From Nocardioides agariphilus (GTDB lineage Bacteria; Actinomycetota; Actinomycetes; Propionibacteriales; Nocardioidaceae): 64,000 nt of DNA. Shown piece after piece: positions 27,646-37,600 of this stretch. A program made the position numbers and the translations under genes. The stretch lies in NCBI RefSeq assembly GCF_015352445.1, contig NZ_JADKPO010000001.1, positions 248,001 through 312,000 on the forward strand, in the 5' to 3' direction. The notes beneath the pieces are model-generated. The model was not told the DNA's origin, ran no database searches, and saw nothing but the letters and a program-made list of their open reading frames with translations. The stretch's first letter is position 1; every line of letters begins with the position of its first letter.

Positions 27646-30608
27646 GACGTACCTCGGGCGGGGAGGGTCTCGTCGCTCGCCTCGGCCTCGGCCCGCCGGC
27701 GGCTGTGTGCCGAGGTCGGGGCACACAGCACCAGCGCGACCAGCAGGCCGATGCCCTGGAGCACCAGCAGCGCGATACGCCACCAGGAGGTCGGGCCGTC
27801 CAGCGCGGCCTCATCGACGTCGCGGCTGACCTGCCAGGCGCGCGTGGACCGGTCCTCGGCGCTGGCCTGGTCGAGCCCGGCGGTGGCGTCGAGCCCGGCG
27901 GCGACGTCACCGTCGGCGGGCGCCGGCAGCACGACGTACTGGATGCCGGCGTCGGCCAGCTGGGCCACGACCGAGGCGCGGGGCTGCGAGGTCAGCTCCT
28001 CCACCACGGCGCCGAAACGCCCGTCGGCGGGAGTCGCGGCCAGGATCTCGTCCTCGCCGAGCGTGACGCCGTCGCCGCGTCGTACGGCGTAGGTGAGACC
28101 GTCCTCGACACTCCCGCGGATCACCAAGATGCCGTGTGCGGGTCCGCGCAAGGCGTCTTGGACCATGTAGGCCGGGATGCCGGTGTCGCGGTCGTCGGTC
28201 AGCTCGCCGGGTCCCTCGAGCACGAACCACGCCAGCCCGAGCAGCGGCACGATCGCCGCCAGGCCGGTCAGTACGGCAGGGGCGAGGCGACGCAACGACG
28301 TACCGGTGCGGCGCGCGCGAGTGGCCAGCCCGTGAATGGCGATGAACGCCGCGACCACGAACGCCCCTCGCAGCACCACCAGGAAGAAGCCGAGTCCCGG
28401 ACGCGACTCCCCCATCGGGAGGTCGAGGTGGACCGCGCCCAGAGCGGCCGATGTCACCGCTGCCACCAGGGCGACGATCCACACCACGAGGACAGGGATG
28501 CGGGTACGCGAGGGGATCAGCCCGGAGACCGCCATCACCAGCAGCGCGAAGCCGAGCCACCAGGGTGCTGCCAGGTCGCCGGGCAGGCGACCGCCGAGCA
28601 GCTCCTCGAAGCCGAAGTTGGGCTCCGGCAGCCGGCCGGAGTCGAGGAACAGGCTGCGAGCCGCGCCGTGGACGACGGCCGGCAGCCACCACGGCGACAG
28701 CAGCACCGGGACGCTGGCGACCATCGCCGCCGGCGGCCCCCACACCGAACGGTCACGCATCAGGGCCGGGGCGATGCCGAAGCCGACGCCGACCAGCGCC
28801 GCGCCGAGCGCCGCTGCGAAGAACCAGGCCACCGGCGTGAAGGCCGCGACCAGGGCGAGGAGCAGTCCCGACCGCCAGGCGGCACGCCACCGCCGGTCGG
28901 GCTCAGGATCGGCGAACCCGAGGGCCGCGTGACCCAGCCAGGGCAGCACGGCCGTGACCACGACGATGCCGAGTCGGCCGTCACCCCACGCGCCGCTGAC
29001 CACCGGCACCAGCGCGTAGGTGCAGGCCGCGACGGCTAGCAGCCAGCGGGGCGCGCCGGCAGCGTCGCTGAGGTGGCCGACCACCCGCAGGAACCGCCAG
29101 GCACCCCAGAGGGCGACGGGTACGGCGAACAGCAGGATCGCCGAGACCGCCGCCGACACGCTCCCGCCGAGGAGCGTGGCCACGGCGGCGAGCACCACGA
29201 CGTACGGCGGGGCGGGCACGGCCGTCCCTTGCCCCAGGGCGTGCCACGACTCCAGGTGCAGGCGCCACAGATCGCGCGCGTCGGACGGTGCGGCGGAGAG
29301 TCCGCCACCGCTGACCGGACCGATGGCCTCGCGCGCACCGAACAGCACGAGCACCACGAACAGCGCCAGCCCGAGCGCCACGGGGTTGGTCAAGAACCTG
29401 GCCACCAGGCCCGAGTCGGCCGCCGGTCCCTCGTCGTCGTCGGCAGCACTGTGGGCCCGGGTCGGGCGCCGCGGGGTGACGGCGTGCTCGAGCTCGGCAG
29501 CTGCTGCTGCGGCTCGCCGTCGCTCGGCGACGTCCTGGGCCTGGAGGGTGAGCGCCGTGACGAGGTCGCTGACGGTGTCGAGTCCGTGCCGGTAGGGCAG
29601 CCACCACGGCGCCAGCAGGCTGCGAACATCGGCCGGTGGGGTCGCAGCGGCCTCGCGTCGCCGCTTGCGGTCGCGTCGGGCGGCCAGCACCTGACCGGGA
29701 CTGCCGTAGAGCGATACCAGAGCAGCGAGCTCGTCGAGGGCCTGGCCCACCGCCCGCACGAGCAGGAAGCCGACGACGCGCAGCAGCGTGCCCAGGCCGA
29801 GACGCAGCACCTGCCAGGGCAGCGAGCGGCTCGGGGCGTTGGCCAGCAGGGTGTAGAGAGCAGCACGGCGCTCTTGGTAGTGGGTGTGGCGGCCGGTCAG
29901 CCCTGTGCGTCGGGCGCCTCGATGGGCGGCCTCGACGTGGAAGACCACCGCCGACGGCACCACGACCGTCTTGTGCCCGGCCGCAGCCGCCCGCCAACCG
30001 AAGTCGATGTCGTTTCCGAACACCGCGAGCTGCTCGTCGAAGCCGCCGAGCTCCTCGAGGACCGACCGGCGCACGAGCATGCCCGCCGTGTTGACCGCGA
30101 GTACGCGACGTACGTCGTCGTGCTGGCCCTGGTCGTACTCGCCACGCTCCAGGCCGGTCTCGCGACGCCCGGTCGCGGAGATGGTGACGCCGATCTCGAG
30201 CAGGCGTCGCAGCGAGGGCCACTCGCGCAGCTTGGGCCCCAGCACGTCAGCTTCTGGGTCCGCCTCGGCGGCAGCCAGCAGCTCGGCCAGGGCGTCGGGC
30301 GCTGGGTTCGCGTCGTCGTGGAGGATCCAGACCCAGTCGCCCCGGCCAGGTTCGCTGTCGGCGTGCTCGAGTCCGAGTCGTACGGCGAGGGGAAAGCTGG
30401 TCGACGAGGGAGCACGCACCACGGCCTCGGCGCCGAACGCCGCCTCCAGCTGGTCGGCCGAGGCGTCCTTGCTGCCGGTGTCGATCGCGACCACCCGACC
30501 CGGCCGCACCCGTTGTCTCTGGAGCCCCCCGATCACCGAGGGCAGCCACCGGGCGCCGTCATGACTGACGACGAGCGCGACGACGCGCTCACCCGGCCCT
30601 GAATTCAC
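27642..30608 (-). CDS. Large membrane GT2 glycosyltransferase
   Basis: The 988-residue protein combines an N-terminal GT-A domain with a long membrane part. The GT-A domain spans residues 5-300, with VVALVVSHDGARWLPSVIGG, the metal-binding WVWILHDDANPAP and FGNDIDFGWRAAAAGH. The membrane part has about twelve helices between residues 400 and 810, then an extracytoplasmic segment and a last helix near residue 955. It probably moves a nucleotide-sugar-derived residue onto an envelope acceptor; the genomic partner DUF5719 supports a surface-glycan role. Minus-strand TAACGT ends 8 nt before the GTG start. Confidence 0.88.
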   Translation of the reverse strand: MNSGPGERVVALVVSHDGARWLPSVIGGLQRQRVRPGRVVAIDTGSKDASADQLEAAFGAEAVVRAPSSTSFPLAVRLGLEHADSEPGRGDWVWILHDDANPAPDALAELLAAAEADPEADVLGPKLREWPSLRRLLEIGVTISATGRRETGLERGEYDQGQHDDVRRVLAVNTAGMLVRRSVLEELGGFDEQLAVFGNDIDFGWRAAAAGHKTVVVPSAVVFHVEAAHRGARRTGLTGRHTHYQERRAALYTLLANAPSRSLPWQVLRLGLGTLLRVVGFLLVRAVGQALDELAALVSLYGSPGQVLAARRDRKRRREAAATPPADVRSLLAPWWLPYRHGLDTVSDLVTALTLQAQDVAERRRAAAAAAELEHAVTPRRPTRAHSAADDDEGPAADSGLVARFLTNPVALGLALFVVLVLFGAREAIGPVSGGGLSAAPSDARDLWRLHLESWHALGQGTAVPAPPYVVVLAAVATLLGGSVSAAVSAILLFAVPVALWGAWRFLRVVGHLSDAAGAPRWLLAVAACTYALVPVVSGAWGDGRLGIVVVTAVLPWLGHAALGFADPEPDRRWRAAWRSGLLLALVAAFTPVAWFFAAALGAALVGVGFGIAPALMRDRSVWGPPAAMVASVPVLLSPWWLPAVVHGAARSLFLDSGRLPEPNFGFEELLGGRLPGDLAAPWWLGFALLVMAVSGLIPSRTRIPVLVVWIVALVAAVTSAALGAVHLDLPMGESRPGLGFFLVVLRGAFVVAAFIAIHGLATRARRTGTSLRRLAPAVLTGLAAIVPLLGLAWFVLEGPGELTDDRDTGIPAYMVQDALRGPAHGILVIRGSVEDGLTYAVRRGDGVTLGEDEILAATPADGRFGAVVEELTSQPRASVVAQLADAGIQYVVLPAPADGDVAAGLDATAGLDQASAEDRSTRAWQVSRDVDEAALDGPTSWWRIALLVLQGIGLLVALVLCAPTSAHSRRRAEAEASDETLPARGTS

Positions 30609-30671
30609 GGGAGTTCACGTTAACGACGTAACCGAAACCCCCCGAATCCTCGGTCGACCGCGCCCACCGGT

Positions 30672-30688
30672 GGCGGGCGGAGCCCGCC
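30672..30688 (-). terminator. Hairpin terminator of whiB2
   Basis: GGCGGGC and GCCCGCC form a perfect 7-bp stem with a 3-nt loop, 3 nt after the whiB2 stop. No U-tract follows. Confidence 0.55.
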
Positions 30689-30691
30689 AAG

Positions 30692-30946
30692 TCACACAGC
30701 CTTCTTCTTCAGCTTCCTGCGCTCGCGCTCCGAGAGACCGCCCCAGATGCCGAAGCGCTCGTCGTGCATCAGCGCGGACTCCAGGCACTCGTTGCGGACA
30801 TCACAGGTGAGGCAGACCTTCTTGGCCTCGCGCGTGGAGCCGCCCTTCTCGGGGAAGAACGCCTCCGGATCCGTCTGGGCGCACAGGGCGCGTTCTTGCC
30901 AGCCACCGTCCTCGGCGTCCGGCTCGAGGAGAAACAGCTCTCTCAC
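30692..30946 (-). CDS. whiB2: WhiB-family iron-sulfur regulator (WhiB2/WhmD type)
   Basis: The 84-residue protein has the four cluster cysteines in order (ALC, then KKVC, LTC and NEC). The GIWGG turn and a basic C-terminal RERRKLKKKAV for DNA contact follow. Its position beside cofD matches Rv3260c (WhiB2), which controls septation and division; the Streptomyces counterpart WhiB works with WhiA. GTG 30946 (MRELFLLEPDAEDGGWQERA) is chosen after AAAGGGCGG; the frame is open to 31048 but that part looks like leader. Confidence 0.92.
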   Translation of the reverse strand: MRELFLLEPDAEDGGWQERALCAQTDPEAFFPEKGGSTREAKKVCLTCDVRNECLESALMHDERFGIWGGLSERERRKLKKKAV

Positions 30947-31028
30947 GGATTCCGCCCTTTCGACCCGGTCTTCCGATCCCGGACCCCCGTGGTGGAGCCG
31001 GCCGGTCATCGTGAAGAACACTGTGGGA

Positions 31029-31058
31029 ATTACATGCCTGTCGTACACCGGAAGTCAA
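31029..31058 (-). promoter_or_regulatory. whiB2 promoter
   Basis: Read on the minus strand, -35 TTGACT (31058-31053) and -10 TGTAAT (31034-31029) are separated by 18 bp. Both are close to the housekeeping consensus and are the best-matching pair seen in this window. The predicted start near 31021 gives a leader of about 75 nt. Confidence 0.65.
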
Positions 31059-31145
31059 GCCCGCGTCTGGTATACGCGAAAACCAGTTCCCCCCAGGATG
31101 GGGGTGGTCCAGACCGCCTGGAGGGGCTGCGGCAGGCTGTGCGCC

Positions 31146-32195
31146 ATGGCTGGCGACGGGTCTGGCATCAACCACATCACCGTGCTGTCCGGCGGCGTGG
31201 GCGGCGCCCGCTTCCTCCAAGGACTCTGGCACGGCATCACGACGGGCCAGGTTCCGGGGGTCGCCGAGGACGCCCGGGTGACGGTCATCGCCAACAACGG
31301 CGACGACTGGTGGGTACACGGCGTCAAGGTCTGCCCCGACCTCGACACCGTGATGTACACCCTCGGCAACGGCATCGACCACGAGCGCGGGTGGGGCCGG
31401 CGCGAGGAGACCTGGCACGCCAAGGAGGAGCTCGCCAACTACGGCGTGGAGCCGACCTGGTTCGGGCTCGGCGACCGCGACCTGGCCACCCACCTGGTCC
31501 GGACGCAGATGCTCGACGCCGGCTACCCCCTGTCCCAGGTCACCGAGGCGCTGTGCCGACGCTGGCTCGCCCCGACGTACGCTGACCGGCTGCGGCTGCT
31601 GCCGATGACCGACGACCGCGTGGAGACGCACCTGGCGATCACCGACGCCGACTCGCCCAGCGGTCGGCGCGTGGTGCACTTCCAGGAGTACTGGGTCAAG
31701 CTCCGCGCCGAGGCAGAGGTCGAGGCCCTCCTGTTCGTCGGGCTCGACGACTCCTCCCCCGCCCCCGGCGTGATCGACGCGATCACCGACACCGATCTCG
31801 TCATCGTGCCGCCCAGCAACCCGATCGTGTCGGTCGGCCCGATCCTCGGCGTACCCCGCGTGCGCGAGGCCCTGGTCGCGACCCGGGCTCCTGTCGTCGG
31901 CCTCTCCCCCATCGTCGGCGGCCGTCACCTGCGGGGGATGGCCGAGCAGCTCCTCAAGGCCTCCGGCGTCGAGGTCAGCGCGGCGGCGGTCGGGCTGCAC
32001 TACGGCGCCCGCTCCGACGGCGGCGTCCTCGACGGCTGGCTGGTCGACGAGGTCGACGCCCACGACGTACGCCGGGTGGCCGAGGCCGGGCTGGCCTGTC
32101 GCGCCGTACCGCTGCTGATGACCGACCTCGACGCAACGGCCGCGATGGCGGCAGCGGCGGTCGAGCTGGTCGGGCCAGCAAGACCAGCAGCATGA
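31146..32195 (+). CDS. cofD: 2-phospho-L-lactate transferase CofD/FbiA
   Basis: This 349-residue enzyme joins the phospholactate or phosphoenolpyruvate moiety to Fo to make (dehydro-)coenzyme F420-0. It begins ITVLSGGVGGARFLQGLWHG and shows the family blocks VIANNGDDWWVHGVKVCPDL, GLGDRDLATHLVRTQML and VPPSNPIVSVGPILGVP. It is coupled to cofE by an ATGA overlap and divergent from whiB2, as in mycobacteria. Fo synthase and the nucleotidyltransferase FbiD are not in the window. Confidence 0.96.
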   Translation: MAGDGSGINHITVLSGGVGGARFLQGLWHGITTGQVPGVAEDARVTVIANNGDDWWVHGVKVCPDLDTVMYTLGNGIDHERGWGRREETWHAKEELANYGVEPTWFGLGDRDLATHLVRTQMLDAGYPLSQVTEALCRRWLAPTYADRLRLLPMTDDRVETHLAITDADSPSGRRVVHFQEYWVKLRAEAEVEALLFVGLDDSSPAPGVIDAITDTDLVIVPPSNPIVSVGPILGVPRVREALVATRAPVVGLSPIVGGRHLRGMAEQLLKASGVEVSAAAVGLHYGARSDGGVLDGWLVDEVDAHDVRRVAEAGLACRAVPLLMTDLDATAAMAAAAVELVGPARPAA

Positions 32196-32235
32196 CCGGC
32201 AGCATGACCGGCAGCATGACCGGCAGCATGACCAG
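32188..32235. repeat. Four 12-bp tandem repeats at the cofE start
   Basis: CAGCATGACCGG is repeated exactly three times and a fourth time with one change (CAGCATGACCAG). Each copy brings an in-frame ATG, at 32192, 32204, 32216 and 32228, so cofE begins MTGSMTGSMTGSMTSG. Confidence 0.9.
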
Positions 32236-33202
32236 CGGCATCACGATCTGGGCGCCCGACGGTGCCCCCGAGATCTCCGATAGCGACGACCTCGCGGCGG
32301 TCCTCGTCGGCCTACTCGGTGACGACGGCCTCCTCGACGGCGACATCGTCGCGGTGACCAGCAAGGTGGTGGCCAAGGCCGAGGGCCGAGTGCGCGCCGG
32401 CGACAAGGACGCCGCGGTCGACGACGAGACGGTGCGCGTGGTGGCCAGACGCGGGGCCACGACGATCGTGCGCACGCGCCACGGACTGACGATGGCGGCC
32501 GCCGGGGTCGACGCCTCCAACGTCGCGTCGGGCCACGTGGTGCTGCTGCCGACCGACCCCGACGCCTCCGCGAGTGCCGTCCGTCGCCGGCTGCACGAGC
32601 TGACCGGACGGGTCGTCGGCGTCCTCGTCACCGACACGGCCGGGCGCGCCTGGCGCGAGGGCCAGAGCGACATCGCGATCGGGGCAGCCGGCATCCGGGT
32701 CATCGAGGACTTCTCCGGCCGCGCCGACCCGCACGGCAACCTGCTCGTGGTCACCGCCCCCGCCGTCGCCGACGAGATCGCCGGTGCTGTCGAGCTGGCC
32801 CAGGGCAAGCTGGGCCGCCGGCCGTTCGCGGTCGTGCGCGGCCGGGCCGACCTGGTGCTGCCGGCCGGTGACGACGGGACGGGCGCAGCCGCGCTGGTGC
32901 GAGCCGAGGGAGCCGACATGTTCGGTCTCGGCAGCCGCGAGGCCGTGGTCCGGGCCCTGGTCGGCGACCCCGACGACGTCGACCTCTACGGCCGCCCCGC
33001 ACCGGCCGAGGAGCTGGCCGCCGTGCTGCGCGAGCTGCCCGGGGTCGAGTCAGCCCCGCGCGAGGACACCGTCCGCGTCACCACCGCCGATGCGCGAGCG
33101 GCCTGGGCGGCTGGCGTCGCGGCGTACGCCCACGGCTGGGAGCCGGTGCCGGGTGCCCCCGATGGCGTCGTCGATCTCCGTCCGTCACGTCCTCTTACGT
33201 AG
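32192..33202 (+). CDS. cofE: Coenzyme F420-0:L-glutamate ligase CofE
   Basis: This 336-residue ligase adds glutamates to F420-0 using GTP. Family signatures include DGDIVAVTSKVVAKAEGRV, VRTRHGLTMAAAGVDASNV, LVTDTAGRAWREGQSDIAIG and VIEDFSGRADPHGN. After the ligase domain (about residues 15-245) only ~90 residues remain. The FMN-binding reductase domain present in mycobacterial FbiB (about 450 residues) is therefore missing. The start region is a tandem repeat with four possible ATGs. Confidence 0.94.
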   Translation: MTGSMTGSMTGSMTSGITIWAPDGAPEISDSDDLAAVLVGLLGDDGLLDGDIVAVTSKVVAKAEGRVRAGDKDAAVDDETVRVVARRGATTIVRTRHGLTMAAAGVDASNVASGHVVLLPTDPDASASAVRRRLHELTGRVVGVLVTDTAGRAWREGQSDIAIGAAGIRVIEDFSGRADPHGNLLVVTAPAVADEIAGAVELAQGKLGRRPFAVVRGRADLVLPAGDDGTGAAALVRAEGADMFGLGSREAVVRALVGDPDDVDLYGRPAPAEELAAVLRELPGVESAPREDTVRVTTADARAAWAAGVAAYAHGWEPVPGAPDGVVDLRPSRPLT

Positions 33203-33265
33203 ACTCTGCCGACGATTCCCCGAGCAGTCTTCCGACCGCGCCCCTGAACAGCACGAGGACCATCC

Positions 33266-34006
33266 GTGGCCAAGCAAGCCAAGACCGACCGCCAGGCGGT
33301 CATCGAGTCGATCCGCACCCGGCAGAAGAGCGAGGAGCGGCGGCGCGGCCTGATGATCGTCGGCGTCTGCGCGACCGTCGCCCTGCTGATCGTCTTGGCA
33401 GCGGCCTACCGGCCCCTCAAGAACTGGTGGGACCTGCGTCAGTTCCGCGACGTCGCCATCGACAAGATCGGTGCGCCGGCCTCGGTCTGCGAGAAGCCGA
33501 CCACCAAGAAGGCCTCCGGCAACCAGCAGCACGTGCCCGACGGCCAGGCGATCTTCTACGACGACGCGCCGCCGGCCTTCGGCGAGCACTACGGCACTCC
33601 CGACCCGATGACCCGCAAGCTCTACACCAAGGGCGACCGACCCGATCTCGGCGTCCTGGTGCACAACCTCGAGCACGGCTACACGGTCGTCTGGTACGAC
33701 GAGACGGTCGCCGCCGACAGCAGCCAGATGAGCGAGCTGCGCGGTCTGGCCGACAAGTTCGCCGGCACCTCCAACTACCGCTTCAAGTTCAAGGCGGTGC
33801 CCTGGCTCGAGAGTGACGGCAAGGCGTTCCCCAAGGGCGAGCACATCGCCTTCACCCACTGGTCGATCGGCGGCGCCGACCAGGACCCCTCGGGCGACAA
33901 GCAGGTCGGCGTGTGGCAGTACTGCTCGGAGATCTCCGGCGATGCTCTCAACACCTTCATGATCGACTATCCCTACATGGACTCCCCCGAGCCCAACGGC
34001 ATGTAA
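33266..34006 (+). CDS. DUF3105 membrane-anchored protein
   Basis: This 246-residue protein has a basic cytoplasmic N-terminus and one membrane helix (GLMIVGVCATVALLIVLAAA, residues 28-47). An extracytoplasmic DUF3105 domain follows, with the family's histidine-rich motifs PAFGEHYGTPDP, VLVHNLEHGYTVVWYD and IAFTHWSIGG. The function is unknown; the conserved H/E/D residues suggest metal binding. A TAGACT -10 box (33200-33205) overlaps the cofE stop, 60 nt upstream, so the gene may have its own promoter as well as read-through. Confidence 0.88.
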   Translation: MAKQAKTDRQAVIESIRTRQKSEERRRGLMIVGVCATVALLIVLAAAYRPLKNWWDLRQFRDVAIDKIGAPASVCEKPTTKKASGNQQHVPDGQAIFYDDAPPAFGEHYGTPDPMTRKLYTKGDRPDLGVLVHNLEHGYTVVWYDETVAADSSQMSELRGLADKFAGTSNYRFKFKAVPWLESDGKAFPKGEHIAFTHWSIGGADQDPSGDKQVGVWQYCSEISGDALNTFMIDYPYMDSPEPNGM

Positions 34007-34016
34007 CGTCGCGCCG

Positions 34017-34487
34017 GTGACGCTCCGCGAGCTGGGTCCGTCCGTACACCGGGCAGCCATCGTCAGTGGCTACTTCAACCCGCTGCACGTCGGGCACCTC
34101 GACATGATGGAGGCGGCCCGCGCCCTCGGTGACGCCCTGGTGGTGATCGTCAACAACGACGCCCAGCAGGTGCTCAAGAAGGGCAAGGTCATCACGACCC
34201 AGACCGACCGCCTGCGCATCGTCGACGCGCTGCGCGTCGCCGACTCCGCCCTCGTGGCGGTCGACGAGGACGGCTCGGTGGCTGCGTCGCTGGAGGTCAT
34301 CCACGCGGCCTACCCCGGTGTCGACCTCGTCTTCTGCAACGGCGGCGACCGCTCCCCCGACGGCGACGCCGTCCCCGGCGCCGAGGTCGCGGTCTGCGAG
34401 CGGCTCGGCATCGAGATGGCCTGGGGCGTCGGCGGCCAGACCAAGGCCGACTCCTCCTCGCGGATCAACGAGGCCCTGGGTCACTGA
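34017..34487 (+). CDS. Small cytidylyltransferase-like nucleotidyltransferase
   Basis: The 156-residue protein is a single nucleotidyltransferase alpha/beta phosphodiesterase-fold domain. It has the HxGH motif in SGYFNPLHVGHLDMMEAARA, then VVIVNNDAQQVLKKGKVI and TQTDRLRIVDALRVAD. It resembles glycerol-3-phosphate cytidylyltransferases, but the final ISSTxIR motif is replaced by DSSSRINEALG. The substrate is therefore open, perhaps a sugar or polyol phosphate. The DUF3105 stop codon forms part of TAACGT, a -10 box 7 nt before this GTG start. Confidence 0.85.
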   Translation: MTLRELGPSVHRAAIVSGYFNPLHVGHLDMMEAARALGDALVVIVNNDAQQVLKKGKVITTQTDRLRIVDALRVADSALVAVDEDGSVAASLEVIHAAYPGVDLVFCNGGDRSPDGDAVPGAEVAVCERLGIEMAWGVGGQTKADSSSRINEALGH

Positions 34488-34687
34488 CCTGGGTTACTGA
34501 CGGCCGCCTGACACCGTTCCCCAGCGTCTGTCGGGGACTTGACGCTGCTGACACCAATTTGAGCCCAATGTCGGCTCGAGAACAGTTCGCCGACCGTTCC
34601 TGACCACACACTTCTCGTGGCGCGTCTGGGGATTCGCGCCGGGCCACTCGGGACGGCCCATCGTGTCTATCAAAGGTGGGAGTCGCT

Positions 34688-37600
34688 GTGGCGTCTCGGC
34701 GTGTCTATTTCAGGTTGTCCAAGGCGGTCATCGGTCTTGTCGTCTCGTTGGTGACGGCGGTCGTGGTGGGGCTGCTGCCCGGCCCCGCGGCCGTCACGGC
34801 CTATGCCGCCACGAGTTACGGCGGGTCCAACCCGCTTCCCGACACATGTTGGCTCGAAGGCAGCAATGTCGAGTGCCCGCCTGTCTTCGGCCCACCTGAT
34901 CTCATTCCGCCGAAGACCATGGAGGGTCTGCTTCCTGAAGCCGCGGACGCCTTGAGGACCATGGAGGACCAAGCCGTCGCGGATGTGCTGACCGAGCATG
35001 ACCTGCCCTCGAGTCAGCGCGCCGCGGTGCTGAGCTATGCCCGGGAAGAAGCGCTCGCGAAGCTGTGGCTGCGGATCGCCGACGCGTTCGAGACCCCGTC
35101 AGCCCAGCGGACGGCACGGCAACAGGCCGTCGTCGACTGGCTGGGGCGCAGGTACCGGCAGATGCGGATGGTGGCACCACCGTTCGCCGCCCGCGAGTAC
35201 GCCCGCTTTGCCGGCAAGAACCTGGCCGCGTTCGACCAGCTGATGTACACCAACGCCAGCGAGGCCGAGATCAGGACCTTCCTCTCCGGGCCTTCGGAGC
35301 CATACAACGTCTCGGACCCCGACCAGGCGACCGGCGGCTACTGCAAGTACCGCCCACCCGCTCCTTATCAGGACGAGTACAACGAGTCCACGAGGCAGAG
35401 CTGCTTCACTCCCTGCCAGAACTACTTCGGGTGCACCCCGCCGACTCCCGACTACCAGCAGTTCGTGAAGTGGGGGAACACCCACATCGACTCCTACTTC
35501 GACAACGGCGCTGTGATGCCCATGTCTGCGGCCATCGCGGGGGCGTGGCTCGGCTCGGCAGCCGTCGTCACCGCGGGAGGGGCGATCGCCGGCGGTCTGG
35601 CCGTCACTACGATCGCGCCCCTGGTCAACGCCGTCATGCCGTTTGCAGCGGGATCGGTCGTCGAGATGACACTCGTGGGCCAGGGAGTCCAGCTCGCGGG
35701 AACCTTGGGTGGCGCCGCTGTCGGTAGCGCCCTTGCGATCGCCGCTGTTGCCATCACTGCCGCCGTCCTCGTGGGCATCTCCGTCGCGAACATCGACCAG
35801 ATGGCCGGGAAGCTGGCTTCGGCCATCGCGCAGTCCCGCGAGCCCGTCAACGCCGACGACCTGTGGAACAGCAGCGACCGCAGCGGTCAGATGGTCCTAC
35901 TGACACTGTTCGTCGACGCCGTCACTCCCTCCCCACGCCAGGACCGCGAGTGCGACAACCTCCAGGTCACCAACCTGTGGCGAACCTGGTTCGACGGGCT
36001 TCCCGTGGTCCCGTTCGCCTGGGAGCTGGAGGACCTCAACGTCTACCCGTGTCTCAACCCGATCGCAGTGCCCTCGGCAAACGAGACGGACCCCTTCTTC
36101 CAGGTGACCAATGTCGACACCGGCGTGAGCGAATTCTCACCGACCATTTCCGCCGCGGTCATCGACGACGGCAGCGTCGTGATGAGCCACACCGTGAGTC
36201 TCAAGGGAGACAACTGGTTCGTGGTGGAGCGGCCCGACGGCTCTCGCTGGCAGATGCTGCGGCTCACCTACACCGACTGGGAGGGGCGACTGGCCCACTC
36301 CTGGTTGAGACGCACCCCGTCCGGCTACCAGTTCTACGGCATCGCGCTGCGGCCAGGTGAGGACAACCAGGTCGACCTCGACAACTGCCAGCAGTGCTTC
36401 GGCAGCGACGAGCTGAGATTCCTCGGTCCCGACGGCCAGCGCCGGAAGGCGAAGGTCCAGCTCTACACCCCTCCGGTCGGCCAACCGACCTTCAGCGCCG
36501 CTCGGCTCGAGAGCCACAGCGCGATCACCTTCGACGCGAACGGCTTCAAGCCCGCGAACCCGGTTGGTGGGATCACCTACCGGTGGCGCTTCCAGAAGAT
36601 CGGCTGCGAGACGGCCATTGGCACTCCCTTGGGCTGCCAGGTCTACGACACCGGATCCAACAGGTTCGTGCCCGAGTACGGCGACTGGCAGACCGGCGCG
36701 AAAGTCACCTACGTGTGGGAGTCGGCAGGATCTCACTGGGCCCAGGTCGAGGGGACTGACTTGGAGGGTCACGCCATCACGCACGACCTCAGGGTGAATG
36801 TCGCTTCCGTACCTGCGATCGTCTCGCTGGCCAGGGACTGCTCGGTGACCGCGGTGCCCGTGGGCTGCAACAACTACCCCACGTCGGTCGGCGCGGAGAG
36901 CGTGGTCTTCGGCGGTTTGGAGCTTCCGGGCCGTTGGGAGCGCGAGAGCGTGCGCGTTGACTGGGGCGACGGCACGGGTAGCGCGCAAGAGGTCGGCTAC
37001 CTCGCCGAGAACGATGCGACCTCTGGCATCCACCTCACTCGAGAGTCGAGCACCAACCCCTACCTGTACGACCTCAGGGCGACCCACACCTACCCGCGCG
37101 CGGGCTACTACACCGTCGTCCTGGCGGCCTCTGACCAGTACGGCGCGTCCGTGACGAAGTCGACCGTGGTCCACGTCAAGGGTGCCAGCGAGATCACCTT
37201 CGCTCAGCCGGGCGCCAAGCGGTACGGCGAGGTGTTCTTGCCGCAGGCGAGAGCCACCTACGAGGGCTCGTCGGTGACCTATACGGCCGCGCCCGACGAC
37301 GTGTGTCAGACGGCGGAAGGCCCGAGCCCGCAGATCACCATGGTCGGGATCGGGCAGTGCACCGTAACGGCACACCAGCAGGGCGGCGGACCCGTGTTCA
37401 CCGACGCTGCACCGGTGACCCGCACGTTCGACGTCCTTCCCGCACCGCTGATGGTCAAGGTAGACAACAAGACGAAGACCTACGGGGAACCCAACCCGGA
37501 GTTCGCCACTGAGGTCAGGGGTCTGCGCAACGGCGACACCGCACCCAGCCTCGGCGTCACGGTCGTCGGGCCGGCCCCAGACAGCCCTGCGGGTGACTAC

